DNA of 64,000 bases from Spirochaetales bacterium (GTDB taxonomy: Bacteria; Spirochaetota; Spirochaetia; Sphaerochaetales; Sphaerochaetaceae): contig JAGABZ010000006.1 of NCBI GenBank assembly GCA_017614375.1, positions 124,001-188,000 on the forward strand, given 5' to 3'. A model generated the notes under the pieces. It saw only the letters and a program-made list of their open reading frames with translations, did no database searches and had not been told where the DNA came from. The translations under genes were made by a program, and so were the position numbers. Positions 1 to 7,392 of the stretch are shown here, piece by piece (the stretch's first letter is position 1; each line of letters begins with the position of its first letter).

Positions 1-335
1 CTTGTCTCCTCCATCAGGTGCTCGGAACCCTGGCCTATGATTGTCCGCACATGGTCGTCGGCGAGGAAGTAGTAAATCGTCTTGCCCTCCCGGCGGTTGC
101 CGACGAGGTTTCCTGCCTTGAGGACCTTCAGCTGGTGGGAGATGGCGGACTGGGTCATGCCCAGAAGTTCTGCTATCGCGCAGACGCAGAGCTCCGATTC
201 AAACAGCGAGTAGAGGATTCTCAGTCGGGTGTTGTCCCCGAAAAGCTTGAACAGGTCGGACAGATCGGCGAGGAACTCTTCTTTGGGAAGCTGGCTGCGG
301 ACTGAATTGAGAAGTGAATCATGATTGTGCGGCAT
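1..335 (-). CDS. ArsR/SmtB-family metal-responsive repressor (3' end cut off)
   Basis: About 111 residues are visible before the window edge. The fold is a winged helix, with a recognition helix around residues 60-75 (TQSAISHQLKVL). Two metal-site signatures can be seen. ELCVC at 48-52 resembles the alpha-3 cysteine site of ArsR/CadC. D93-x-H95 and H106-x-x-E109 match the spacing of the alpha-5 zinc site of SmtB/CzrA. Such proteins repress efflux genes until metal binds. The ATG at 333-335 is preceded on the minus strand by an AAAGGA ribosome site. Two TCATATGA palindromes just upstream suggest autoregulation. The target operon would lie to the left of the window. The family call is firm; the metal (zinc or cadmium) is inferred. 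Confidence 0.88.
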   Translation of the reverse strand, partial: MPHNHDSLLNSVRSQLPKEEFLADLSDLFKLFGDNTRLRILYSLFESELCVCAIAELLGMTQSAISHQLKVLKAGNLVGNRREGKTIYYFLADDHVRTIIGQGSEHLMEET

Positions 336-349
336 GTCTGAACATCCTT

Positions 350-399
350 TCATATGAATTGACGCTCATATGATTGCCTGTTCATGTGTTTTTTGTCAA
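350..399 (-). promoter_or_regulatory. arsR promoter with candidate ArsR operator palindromes
   Basis: Reading leftward, a perfect TTGACA lies at 399-394. It is followed by two identical self-complementary octamers, TCATATGA, at 366-373 and 350-357, 16 bp apart, and a related half site (TTCATGTG) at 381-388. The octamers cover the region where the -10 element and transcription start should lie, as expected for a repressor that blocks its own promoter. The -10 itself is not obvious. Confidence 0.5.
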
Positions 400-418
400 G
401 CGGTTAGGAAAAGGGATT

Positions 419-844
419 TCAGCGGACGATGTTGATCGATACGATTTGCAGGCTTTCGCCGTCCAGCAGAAAGGTCAGTATCCTTCCCGGTCCGGGGAAA
501 TAGACTCCCACCGAGCAAAGCCCGTTGCTCAGTGTCAACTCTGAGAAAACCGCGTCGCGGCAGGGGAGGAGGTCGGCGAGGATCTCGGTGTAGAGATAGG
601 CCAGGACCTTCCGGTTGTCTGGGGCGAAGTGCTCATCGGTCCACTTTGCTCCGAAATCCTCGGCGAGGGCCCTTTTCAGGGCGGCAACAGCCCCGGCGCC
701 GGTGGATGGATTGGCCGTAAAGGTTCCGCAGACGCTCGGCATCAGCGGCGTCCTGAAAAGCGAAGCGAGGCCGGCCTCGGTGTCCCCGGCCCAGAGGGGG
801 CAGAGGAGGAGCATGAGAACCAGAATCACCGCGGCTTTTTTCAT
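419..844 (-). CDS. Small exported protein of unknown function
   Basis: This is a 141-residue protein that starts MKKAAV and has a classical signal peptide (hydrophobic run, then a likely cut after CPLWAG). The mature part has no motif I recognise. It contains two cysteines that could form a disulphide and ends in a beta-rich stretch. A longer reading frame extends upstream, but the ATG at 842-844 puts the signal peptide at the N-terminus. There is no ribosome site. Instead a promoter ends 6 nt before the ATG, so translation may be leaderless. It is divergent from exonuclease III and upstream of arsR on the same strand, with a 83-nt gap. The function is unknown. Confidence 0.6.
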   Translation of the reverse strand: MKKAAVILVLMLLLCPLWAGDTEAGLASLFRTPLMPSVCGTFTANPSTGAGAVAALKRALAEDFGAKWTDEHFAPDNRKVLAYLYTEILADLLPCRDAVFSELTLSNGLCSVGVYFPGPGRILTFLLDGESLQIVSINIVR

Positions 845-850
845 AGTTAA

Positions 851-879
851 AATATCCGCCTTCCCGGGGATTTTGTAAA
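851..879 (-). promoter_or_regulatory. Promoter of the 419-844 gene, predicted leaderless
   Basis: On the minus strand TTTACA (879-874), a 17-bp spacer and GATATT (856-851) are followed after 6 nt by the ATG at 844. Transcription would start at or next to the start codon. Confidence 0.5.
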
Positions 880-887
880 GTGCGATG

Positions 888-916
888 TGGTCAGTGAGGG
901 TGCGATGTTCTATAAT
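888..916 (+). promoter_or_regulatory. Promoter of exonuclease III
   Basis: TGGTCA (888-893), a 17-bp spacer and TATAAT (911-916). The leader is about 11 nt and carries the GAAGGAG ribosome site used by the ATG at 934. Confidence 0.5.
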
Positions 917-933
917 GTATGAAGGAGAAAACG

Positions 934-1674
934 ATGAAACTGGCCTCATGGAATGTCAACGGACTGCGCGCCTGCCTGGCAAAGGGTGATTTCGACGCTT
1001 ATCTGGAACGGGAGCGGCCCGACGTGCTCTGCCTGCAGGAGATCAAGCTTTCCGAAGGGCAGTTGGACAGGACCTTTGACGGTTGGCACTCCTTTTGGAA
1101 CTACGCTCAGAAAAAAGGTTACTCCGGTACCGCTCTTATGAGCCGGACCGAGCCCCTGTCGGTCGGTTTCGGACCGGACAGCGAGGGGCGGGTGATCGAG
1201 GCCGAGTACCCCGATTTCTACGTCGTCAATGTCTATACTCCCAACTCCCAGGAGGGACTTGCCCGGTTGGACTTCAGGATGGAGTGGGACAGCGCCTTCA
1301 GGGCCCGGATGAAGGAACTCGACAGCAAAAAGCCCGTCCTGATCTGCGGTGACATGAACGTGGCCCGGGGGCCGGAAGAACTTGCCAACCCAAAGAGCAA
1401 CGAACACAACGCCGGGTACACCATCCAGGAGCGGGAGGGCATGAAGGCCTTGCTCGAAGCCGGATTCGTTGATACTTTCAGACACTTCCATCCTGATGCC
1501 CGGGGGGCGTACTCGTGGTGGTCGTACCGCTTCCGGGCCCGCGAACGGAACGCGGGGTGGAGAATCGACTACTGGCTCTGCTCCGAGCGTCTGACAGGAC
1601 GCCTGCACGACAGCCTGATCCGAAGCGATGTGTTCGGCTCGGACCACTGCCCGGTGGTGCTGCTTGCGGACTGA
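934..1674 (+). CDS. xth: Exodeoxyribonuclease III (AP endonuclease)
   Basis: This 246-residue Mg-dependent endonuclease/exonuclease/phosphatase-fold enzyme cuts DNA 5' of abasic sites and removes blocked 3' ends in base-excision repair. The diagnostic motifs are SWNVNGLRA near the N-terminus, LCLQEIK with the metal-binding Glu, the GDMNVA segment with the catalytic Asp and Asn, and GSDHCPV with the catalytic Asp-His pair at the C-terminus. Its length is normal for the ExoA/Xth family. The ATG at 934 is chosen over one at 919 because a GAAGGAG ribosome site sits between them and the family starts at MKLASWNVNG. Confidence 0.95.
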   Translation: MKLASWNVNGLRACLAKGDFDAYLERERPDVLCLQEIKLSEGQLDRTFDGWHSFWNYAQKKGYSGTALMSRTEPLSVGFGPDSEGRVIEAEYPDFYVVNVYTPNSQEGLARLDFRMEWDSAFRARMKELDSKKPVLICGDMNVARGPEELANPKSNEHNAGYTIQEREGMKALLEAGFVDTFRHFHPDARGAYSWWSYRFRARERNAGWRIDYWLCSERLTGRLHDSLIRSDVFGSDHCPVVLLAD

Positions 1675-1742
1675 TTGTGTGGAAAAATGAAGAAAAACCG
1701 GCCGTATTGCACAACGGCGTTTTGATATAGTAGGTTTCAGTC

Positions 1743-2528
1743 ATGACAGGGTTCTTTTTCAAGAAAGCGTTCTTCGACGGGTGGGACAACTTCTTCCCGC
1801 TCATGCTGATGAACCTCGGCTATGTTCTTCTGGTCCTGGCCGTGCTGGGCGTCATCAGCCTCGTACTCCCCGCCTGGGCATACCTGCTGGCCTTCGCCGC
1901 CCTCGGACTGGTTTTCTCCGTGTACACCGGCGGCGTTTCCGGCATGGCCAACCGCATTTCCAGGTACTCAAAGGAGAACTTCAAGTACTTCCGCCAGTGC
2001 GTCCGGCGAAATCTGGGCCACAGCGTGCTTCACTTCTTATGCATCGCCGTAATCGTGCTGGGTGTCAGCGAAATCATGCCGTACTACCTGCAGATTCTGC
2101 CCAACACTTTCGGAGTAATCCTGGCCGGTCTGGTGTTCTGGGTCGTCTTTTTTCTGGCCGTCGCCCTTCAGTACTACTTCCCCCTGGCCAACCTGATGCC
2201 TGACGACAGCCCCCGCAAGACTCTGAAAAAGTGCTTCATCGTGATGTTCGGCAACCCCGGATTCTCGATTTTCCTCTTCTTCTACGGAGTAATCGATTTC
2301 GCCCTTTCAGTGGTTCTGGCCTTTATGATTCCCGGTCTGGCCGGAGTCAACCTGGCCTATGATGTGGCGCTTAAGTTGCTGATGTTCAAGATCGATTACC
2401 TCGACGCCAACCCTGACCTCGACGTCCGTCAGCGCCGTCACATCCCCTGGGACGATCTGCTGTTCGACGAAAAGGAAAAGGTCGGACACCGCAGCCTGCG
2501 CAACATGATCTTCCCCTGGAAGGAATAG
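1743..2528 (+). CDS. Polytopic inner-membrane protein of unknown function
   Basis: A 261-residue protein with about five to six hydrophobic segments (roughly residues 20-45, 46-65, 95-115, 120-150, 170-200 and 205-220) and a charged cytoplasmic tail rich in Asp, Arg and Lys. The general look, with a short aromatic N-terminus and paired helices, recalls YesL/DUF624-type membrane proteins seen near sugar transporters, but I cannot assign it. A TATAGT -10-like box at 1726-1731 and a weak AGG ribosome site precede the ATG. It stands alone on the plus strand and converges on the ABC importer at 2556. Confidence 0.65.
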   Translation: MTGFFFKKAFFDGWDNFFPLMLMNLGYVLLVLAVLGVISLVLPAWAYLLAFAALGLVFSVYTGGVSGMANRISRYSKENFKYFRQCVRRNLGHSVLHFLCIAVIVLGVSEIMPYYLQILPNTFGVILAGLVFWVVFFLAVALQYYFPLANLMPDDSPRKTLKKCFIVMFGNPGFSIFLFFYGVIDFALSVVLAFMIPGLAGVNLAYDVALKLLMFKIDYLDANPDLDVRQRRHIPWDDLLFDEKEKVGHRSLRNMIFPWKE

Positions 2529-2555
2529 CTTTCCCTTTGTTTTCCGGGCCAATCC

Positions 2556-3305
2556 TTACAGAACCACCACCGGATGCTCCGAACCCGGCGCGCTGATGAT
2601 CCGCGCGTCCGAAGAAAAGACGGTTTTCAGCAGATCCTGAGTCACGACATCAGCCGGTTTCCCCGAGCAGATCAGCTTTCCTCCGCTTAATACGTGGCAG
2701 TAATCGGCGTAGCCGAGGGCCAGGTTCAGATCATGCAGGGCGCAGAGGACGGTCCTGCCTTCGCCGACAAGACCGGAGGCGATTCCCAACAGCTGGCTCT
2801 GGCGGTTTATGTCGAGGTTGTTCGTCGGCTCGTCCATCAGTATCACAGGGGCATCGCAGCAGATGGCCCGGCAGAGCATGACCAGCTGGGCCTCTCCGCC
2901 GGAGAGCCCGGAGGCGCGGCGGTCGGCCAGGTCGGGGATTCCGACCTTTTCAAGCGCCCTGTCGATGTCGGCATCGGAACACCGCCTGCCGGCAAAATCG
3001 GTCATCGAAATAACCCCGCGGACGGTAAAGCCGTCGGGGATCAGGTAGGACTGCGGCACATAGGCTATCAGGCCGGCCAATTCCCGCTGGCTGAGCGTAC
3101 CGATGTCCCTTGAGCAGATGCTGATTGTCCCGCCTGAGGGCTTGAGAGTCCTGAGAAGGAAGTGCAGAAGTGTGGATTTGCCCGAACCGTTCGGTCCGAG
3201 GAGGGCGGTGAAACGTCCGGCGGGCACCTCCAGGCTCAGGTCCCTGAAGACCTCCCGGCCCCTGTAGCCGCCGCGAAGCGAATTGACGGAAACGGCATTC
3301 ACCAC
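2556..3305 (-). CDS. ABC importer ATPase, FecE/BtuD type (iron-chelate, haem or cobalamin)
   Basis: This 249-residue nucleotide-binding subunit energises uptake through the permease at 3299. It shows Walker A (GPNGSGKST), the Q-loop YVPQ, the LSGGEAQ signature, Walker B followed by DEPTNNLD, and an H-loop (ALHDLN). The NNLD form of the D-loop and the short length are typical of FecE/BtuD/FhuC ATPases. Translation probably starts at the GTG at 3305-3303, eight nt after an AAGGAG. It overlaps the permease stop by seven bases. An open frame continues upstream through the permease gene but is only out-of-frame permease sequence. The substrate cannot be told from sequence alone. Confidence 0.87.
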   Translation of the reverse strand: MVNAVSVNSLRGGYRGREVFRDLSLEVPAGRFTALLGPNGSGKSTLLHFLLRTLKPSGGTISICSRDIGTLSQRELAGLIAYVPQSYLIPDGFTVRGVISMTDFAGRRCSDADIDRALEKVGIPDLADRRASGLSGGEAQLVMLCRAICCDAPVILMDEPTNNLDINRQSQLLGIASGLVGEGRTVLCALHDLNLALGYADYCHVLSGGKLICSGKPADVVTQDLLKTVFSSDARIISAPGSEHPVVVL

Positions 3306-4285
3306 AGTCCGTTCTCCTTTTTCAGGGCGAGCATCACAAACAGCGGGGTGCCGAGGATGGCCGTAATCACCCCGACCGGCAGCTCGGTAGGAGCCATGAT
3401 CGTACGGGCGATGGTGTCCGCTGCGAGCATGATTATCGCCCCGGTCAGGGCAGAGGAGGGGACCAGCCTGCGGTGTTCCGGTCCGACGGCCAGCCTGGCG
3501 ATGTGCGGGGCAAGCAGGCCTGAAAAGCCGATTATCCCGCAGAAACAAACGGCGCTGGCGGTACACACAGTACCGACGACGAGGAAAACCAGTCTGGAGC
3601 GCCTGATATCCAGACCCAGCGAAGCGGCGCTCTGGCTGTCCAGAAGCATCAGATCCAGCGAACGGGACCTGAAACAGACGAAGATGAAGCTGAGACAAAA
3701 GACGGCGGCCATAATCGAGACCTTTGTCATCGTCATCGAGGCGAAGCTTCCCATGTTCCAGAAGATTATGTTGGCCAGTTCGGTCCGCCTGAGGTAGATG
3801 ACAAGCGTCGTCAGAGCTGAAAACAGCCCGGACAGGGCTATGCCTGAGAGAATAAGCGTTCTCCGGTTGTTCCGGGAAATGGCCAGGACTATCGAGGTTG
3901 CGAGCAAGCCCCCGAGGAAGGCCAGCAGGGGAATGCTCGGCAGAAAGCCCATCGTGATTCCCGCCAGCGAGCCCAGGGCCACCGCCAGCGATGAACCGCC
4001 GGAGACTCCGAGCAGATAGGGATCGGCCATCGGGTTTCTGAAAACCGCCTGAAAAATGACGCCGCACAGGCCGAGCATGGCACCGCAGAGGGCAGCTCCC
4101 AGCACCCTGGGAATCCTGATTGCGCGGATTATCAGGCTGTTTCCGGTCTCCCTCCCGCTGAACAGGCTTTCCATTACTTCGGAAAACCCGGTCGGGACGC
4201 CGCCTACGCACGCCGAAGCCAGTCCCAGCAGAACCAGGACGGCCAGAAAAAGCGTCAGAATAAGCGCAAGCGGTGGTTTTTTCAT
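3299..4285 (-). CDS. FecCD-family ABC permease
   Basis: A 328-residue permease with about ten hydrophobic helices, typical of the FecCD/BtuC family that imports iron-siderophore, haem or cobalamin. Visible family marks are the N-terminal stretch with RIPRVLGAALCGAMLGLCG, the GSSLAVALGS segment, and the GFSGLLAPHIARL coupling-helix region that contacts the ATPase. The ATG at 4285 is preferred because it follows AAGGGGG and leaves a 11-nt gap after the binding-protein stop. The order binding protein, permease, ATPase is usual. Confidence 0.9.
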   Translation of the reverse strand: MKKPPLALILTLFLAVLVLLGLASACVGGVPTGFSEVMESLFSGRETGNSLIIRAIRIPRVLGAALCGAMLGLCGVIFQAVFRNPMADPYLLGVSGGSSLAVALGSLAGITMGFLPSIPLLAFLGGLLATSIVLAISRNNRRTLILSGIALSGLFSALTTLVIYLRRTELANIIFWNMGSFASMTMTKVSIMAAVFCLSFIFVCFRSRSLDLMLLDSQSAASLGLDIRRSRLVFLVVGTVCTASAVCFCGIIGFSGLLAPHIARLAVGPEHRRLVPSSALTGAIIMLAADTIARTIMAPTELPVGVITAILGTPLFVMLALKKENGLW

Positions 4286-4296
4286 CCGCCCCCTTG

Positions 4297-5220
4297 TCAA
4301 TTGAAGAGTTCAGGGTGAAGAAGGGCGGCGACCTGCTCTATGGCGTCGGCGGTACGCGGTCCCTGTCTGTCCATGATGTCGCCGTTGATCCGGTACATCC
4401 TGTTTTCCCTGACGGCGGTCAGGTAGCTGTAAGGAACGGTGCTCCGGAAATACGCGGTGTCGTTGTCGAAGTTGTCGTACGAGTACTCGGGAAAGAGGAT
4501 GACCTGCGGGTCTTTGGCGACCAGCTGTTCGCGGCTGTAGGACCAGTAGACCCCGTCGGAGGCTATGTTGTTTCCCCCGGCGATTGTCAGCACTCCCTGG
4601 ATGAAGGTATCCCCGGTGGCGGTGAAATCACCGTAGTCCCCGTAGCCTGCGCAGTAGTAGACGGAAACCGGTTCCGCTCCGGCCACTTTTGCCTCGACGG
4701 AGGCGATGCGGGCCTTCATGTCGGCAACCACCGCTGCGGCCTGCTCGGGGCAGTTGACGATGGCCCCGACGTCCTCAATCATGTCGTAGGTGCCCTCGAG
4801 GGACTCCTGCATGTTGAGGATGATTACATTGACTCCGAGGTTTCTCAGGGCGGTGATTGTATCCAGACTTATCAGCGAGGAGAGCAGAACCACATCGGGG
4901 GCAAGCGAGACGACCTTTTCGATGTTGATGTTGTACAGATCCCCAACCGATTCGGCAGCCGATGCCTCGGCCTGGTAGTTGCAGTAGTCGGTCCGTCCGA
5001 CGAGTTTTCCGCCGGCACCGATGGCCCAGAGAGTCTCGGTGATGTTCGGGTTGAGTGAGACTATCCTCTGCGGTTCCGCTGTCAGGACGGTGGTCACACC
5101 GGTCGTGTCGGTGTAGGTCAGCCAGGACCGCTCAGGAAGTTCCGTCGCGGGCTGCGCAAAGGCGGAAAACGCGGAAAAAACGATAATCAGAGCTATAATC
5201 GCAGTCTTTTTCATGTTCAT
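4297..5220 (-). CDS. Periplasmic metal-chelate binding protein (BtuF/FecB type)
   Basis: This 307-residue exported protein has a signal peptide with a likely cut after AFAQ. It then carries the class III binding-protein fold: a first lobe with RIVSLNPNITETLWAIGAG, a long linker helix around residues 150-175, and a second lobe. The SLNPNITE start and the VGRTDYCNYQ segment are common in BtuF/FecB-like cobalamin or iron-chelate proteins. It feeds the permease and ATPase downstream. The ATG at 5220 is preceded by GGAG. A TTGACA promoter directly upstream leaves no room for a cobalamin riboswitch, so regulation by that route is unlikely. The substrate is unresolved. Confidence 0.88.
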   Translation of the reverse strand: MNMKKTAIIALIIVFSAFSAFAQPATELPERSWLTYTDTTGVTTVLTAEPQRIVSLNPNITETLWAIGAGGKLVGRTDYCNYQAEASAAESVGDLYNINIEKVVSLAPDVVLLSSLISLDTITALRNLGVNVIILNMQESLEGTYDMIEDVGAIVNCPEQAAAVVADMKARIASVEAKVAGAEPVSVYYCAGYGDYGDFTATGDTFIQGVLTIAGGNNIASDGVYWSYSREQLVAKDPQVILFPEYSYDNFDNDTAYFRSTVPYSYLTAVRENRMYRINGDIMDRQGPRTADAIEQVAALLHPELFN

Positions 5221-5236
5221 AACCAACTCCGCGGAA

Positions 5237-5265
5237 AGTCTAGGTTTGTTCAGCCTTGATGTCAA
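5237..5265 (-). promoter_or_regulatory. Promoter of the FecCD-type importer operon
   Basis: On the minus strand TTGACA (5265-5260), a 17-bp spacer and TAGACT (5242-5237). Its -35 shares bases with the -35 of the divergent rnhA promoter. Confidence 0.6.
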
Positions 5266-5284
5266 GAATGGTTGTCGGTACACT
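5256..5284 (+). promoter_or_regulatory. rnhA promoter, predicted leaderless
   Basis: TTGATG (5256-5261), a 17-bp spacer and TACACT (5279-5284), then 6 nt to the ATG at 5291. No ribosome site is present. Confidence 0.5.
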
Positions 5285-5290
5285 GGTGCC

Positions 5291-5740
5291 ATGGACAAAG
5301 TGACTTTCTACACCGACGGCGGGTGCAGCGGCAATCCCGGTCCGGGCGGATGGGCTTTCGTCGGACTTGACGGGGGCGACCGGATGATTATCTCCTCCAG
5401 CGGAGGCGAGGAGCAGACCACCAATAACCGGATGGAACTGCGGGCGGTGATCAGCGCCCTCGAGGCCCTGAAGACCCTCGGTGCCCCGGGCGCCGTCCTG
5501 TACACCGACAGCCAGTACGTCAAAAACGGAATCACCGTCTGGATTTCCAACTGGAAACGCAACGGCTGGAGAAACGCCCAGAAGCAGCCGGTCAAGAACC
5601 GTGAACTGTGGGAGGAACTCGACTGTCTGGCCTCCGCGCTGAAGGTCGACTTCGTCTGGGTCAAGGGCCACGCCGGAATCAAGTACAACGAAATCTGCGA
5701 CTCAATGGTCCGCGCGGAGATGGAGAAGTTCCTCCGATGA
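5291..5740 (+). CDS. rnhA: Ribonuclease HI
   Basis: A 149-residue enzyme that removes RNA from RNA-DNA hybrids. The motifs YTDGGCSGNPG, TNNRMELRA, YTDSQYV and the late GHAG...CD segment supply the acidic catalytic set (D9, the Glu of MEL, the Asp of TDSQ and the final Asp), together with the conserved His. The WISNWKRNGWR segment is the basic handle helix of the E. coli-like type, and the length is standard. The ATG at 5291 has no Shine-Dalgarno but sits 6 nt after a -10 box. The stop overlaps the start of the first chrA gene by four bases, so the three genes are cotranscribed. Confidence 0.95.
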   Translation: MDKVTFYTDGGCSGNPGPGGWAFVGLDGGDRMIISSSGGEEQTTNNRMELRAVISALEALKTLGAPGAVLYTDSQYVKNGITVWISNWKRNGWRNAQKQPVKNRELWEELDCLASALKVDFVWVKGHAGIKYNEICDSMVRAEMEKFLR

Positions 5741-6324
5741 CTCCGCTTTGGCAACTGTTCGTCTCCTTTGCCAAGGTCGGCGTGATGACCTTCGGCGGGG
5801 GGATGGCGATGCTTCCGCTGCTGGAGGACGAACTGGTCCGCCGCCGCGGCTGGATTACTTCCGAGGAACTGCTGGACATCTACGCGATAGGGCAGTGCAC
5901 TCCCGGGGTAATAGCAGTCAACACTGCCACCTTTGTCGGCTACCGCCGCCGGGGGGACATCGGCGGCATCGTCGCCACGGCGGGTATGGTCTTTCCGTCC
6001 CTGGTCATTATCCTCGCCCTCGCCTCAGTAATCAGGGCCTTCGCCGGAAACCCCTGGGTGGAAAAGGCGTTCAGCGGAATCCGCATAGCGGTCTGCGCCC
6101 TGATTCTGAAATCGGTTGTCTCCATGGGCCGAAAGTCGGTCATCGATGTCCTGACAGCCCTGCTTCTGGTCATTTCAATAGGGCTGAACCTGTTTCTCGG
6201 GATATCGACTGTCTGGATAGTTCTGGGTACGGTGGTGTTCGCCGTGGCCTGTCACTTCATCAAAGCCGGACGCTCCCGCGGTCCGGACGGCAATCGGTCC
6301 GGGGACGGGGAGGGGACGAAGTGA
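5737..6324 (+). CDS. chrA: ChrA-family transporter, first half (short-chain type)
   Basis: A 195-residue membrane protein that carries a single CHR domain. It has the signature FGGGMAMLPLLEDEL near the N-terminus and IGQCTPGVIAVNTATFVG after it, followed by about five helices and a hydrophilic tail. Short-chain CHR proteins are encoded as pairs whose products work together with opposite topology, equivalent to one long ChrA. Characterised members export chromate; many in anaerobes have no tested substrate. It is joined by ATGA to rnhA and by GTGA to its partner, so the two halves should be made together. Confidence 0.88.
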   Translation: MTPLWQLFVSFAKVGVMTFGGGMAMLPLLEDELVRRRGWITSEELLDIYAIGQCTPGVIAVNTATFVGYRRRGDIGGIVATAGMVFPSLVIILALASVIRAFAGNPWVEKAFSGIRIAVCALILKSVVSMGRKSVIDVLTALLLVISIGLNLFLGISTVWIVLGTVVFAVACHFIKAGRSRGPDGNRSGDGEGTK

Positions 6325-6857
6325 TTTTTCTCCAACTGTTCTGGGAGTTTTTCCGGTCCGGGCTTCTGGCGGTGGGCGGAGGACTGGCAACCCTGCCTTT
6401 CCTCTATCAGATGTGCACGACCCATCCGGACTGGTTCACATCGGCCACCCTGGCCGACATGATCGCAATCAGCGAGTCGACCCCCGGGCCGATCGGAATC
6501 AACATGGCAACCTACGCCGGATTCTCCGTCGCCGGACTGGCAGGGGGTCTGCTGGCGACATTCGCGTTGGTTCTTCCGTCGCTGATCATCATTCTGATTG
6601 TCGCCAGGGTCTACACGAAGTTCAGGCAAAGCGCCCTGGTGAATGACGTGTTCACCTGCCTGCGACCGGTTGTCACCGGCGTCATCGCCTGCGTGCTTGT
6701 GAATCTGTCCCTGAGTTCGATGTACCCCGGCGGGGCGGTTCAATGGTACGGTATCGGAGTGTTTGCCTTCTGTACGGCCCTGGCCTTCACATTCAAAAGG
6801 CTCCACCCCATATTCATCATTCTCATCGGGGCTGCGGCCGGGGTTTTCCTGTTGTAG
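6321..6857 (+). CDS. chrA: ChrA-family transporter, second half (short-chain type)
   Basis: A 178-residue partner of the preceding protein, with its own CHR signature (AVGGGLATLPFLYQM, then SESTPGPIGINMATYAG) and about five helices. The GTG start at 6321 overlaps the upstream stop. The two halves differ clearly in sequence, as is usual for such pairs, so this is an old split or duplication and not a frameshift. The stop lies one base from the stop of the convergent lipoprotein gene, with no terminator visible between them. Confidence 0.88.
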   Translation: MIFLQLFWEFFRSGLLAVGGGLATLPFLYQMCTTHPDWFTSATLADMIAISESTPGPIGINMATYAGFSVAGLAGGLLATFALVLPSLIIILIVARVYTKFRQSALVNDVFTCLRPVVTGVIACVLVNLSLSSMYPGGAVQWYGIGVFAFCTALAFTFKRLHPIFIILIGAAAGVFLL

Positions 6858-6858
6858 C

Positions 6859-7392
6859 TCAGAGTTCTCCCGTAAGCAGGACCTTTCGGGCTGATTCCAG
6901 ACAGATATCACGGCCTATGAGCGTTCTTGCCAGGGCCTTTGCCTGGTCGGCCATCCCCAGCATGAGGTACGCCTCCAGAGCGCTTTGGCCGAAACTTTCA
7001 CACCACGGGTCCGCCTCAAGCCCCTCCAGACTTACCGCCAGGACTTCGGAATACATCTCCCGCATAGTGAAAAAGCGGATTCTGAGCTTTATGAAGGACA
7101 GCGTATCCGGCCAGTCCCGCTGGCCCTGAAGGGCGGCCTCCTCGGCCGCATCCCAGTCCTCTGCCATCGCCAGGCATACGGCCAGGTTGTACTGAAGTCT
7201 GCTGCTGGAAATCCGCGTCAGGGCATCGGCGCAGACATCGGCGGCCGCCCTGTAATCTCCGGCGTCGACATAGGTCGAGCACAAAAGCAGGGCGGCGTTC
7301 TCGATTTCCCCCTGAGGGTCGGCGGCTGTGGCACAGGAGACCGTCAGGAGAATCGAGAGACAGAGGATGCAGAGAACCGGGGCGCGCTTCAT
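6859..7392 (-). CDS. Lipoprotein with TPR-like helices
   Basis: A 177-residue protein with a signal sequence that ends in a lipobox-like LTVSC (Cys near residue 20), so it is probably lipid-anchored in a membrane. The mature part is made of paired helices rich in Ala and Leu (YRAAADVCADALTR, WDAAEEAAL, ADQAKALARTL), which matches degenerate tetratricopeptide repeats used for protein contacts. The start overlaps the stop of the upp-like gene (TGATG), so they share a transcript. No enzymatic motif is seen. Confidence 0.75.
   Translation of the reverse strand: MKRAPVLCILCLSILLTVSCATAADPQGEIENAALLLCSTYVDAGDYRAAADVCADALTRISSSRLQYNLAVCLAMAEDWDAAEEAALQGQRDWPDTLSFIKLRIRFFTMREMYSEVLAVSLEGLEADPWCESFGQSALEAYLMLGMADQAKALARTLIGRDICLESARKVLLTGEL

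Noticed and set aside
3306-4211. N-terminal extension of the FecE-type ATPase through the permease gene
   Set aside because: The permease is read in another frame with clear membrane helices. The ATPase has a good GTG start with AAGGAG at 3305.
5221-5290. Cobalamin riboswitch for the FecCD-type importer
   Set aside because: Only about 70 bp separate the importer from rnhA, and both promoters fill that space. No B12-box sequence is visible.
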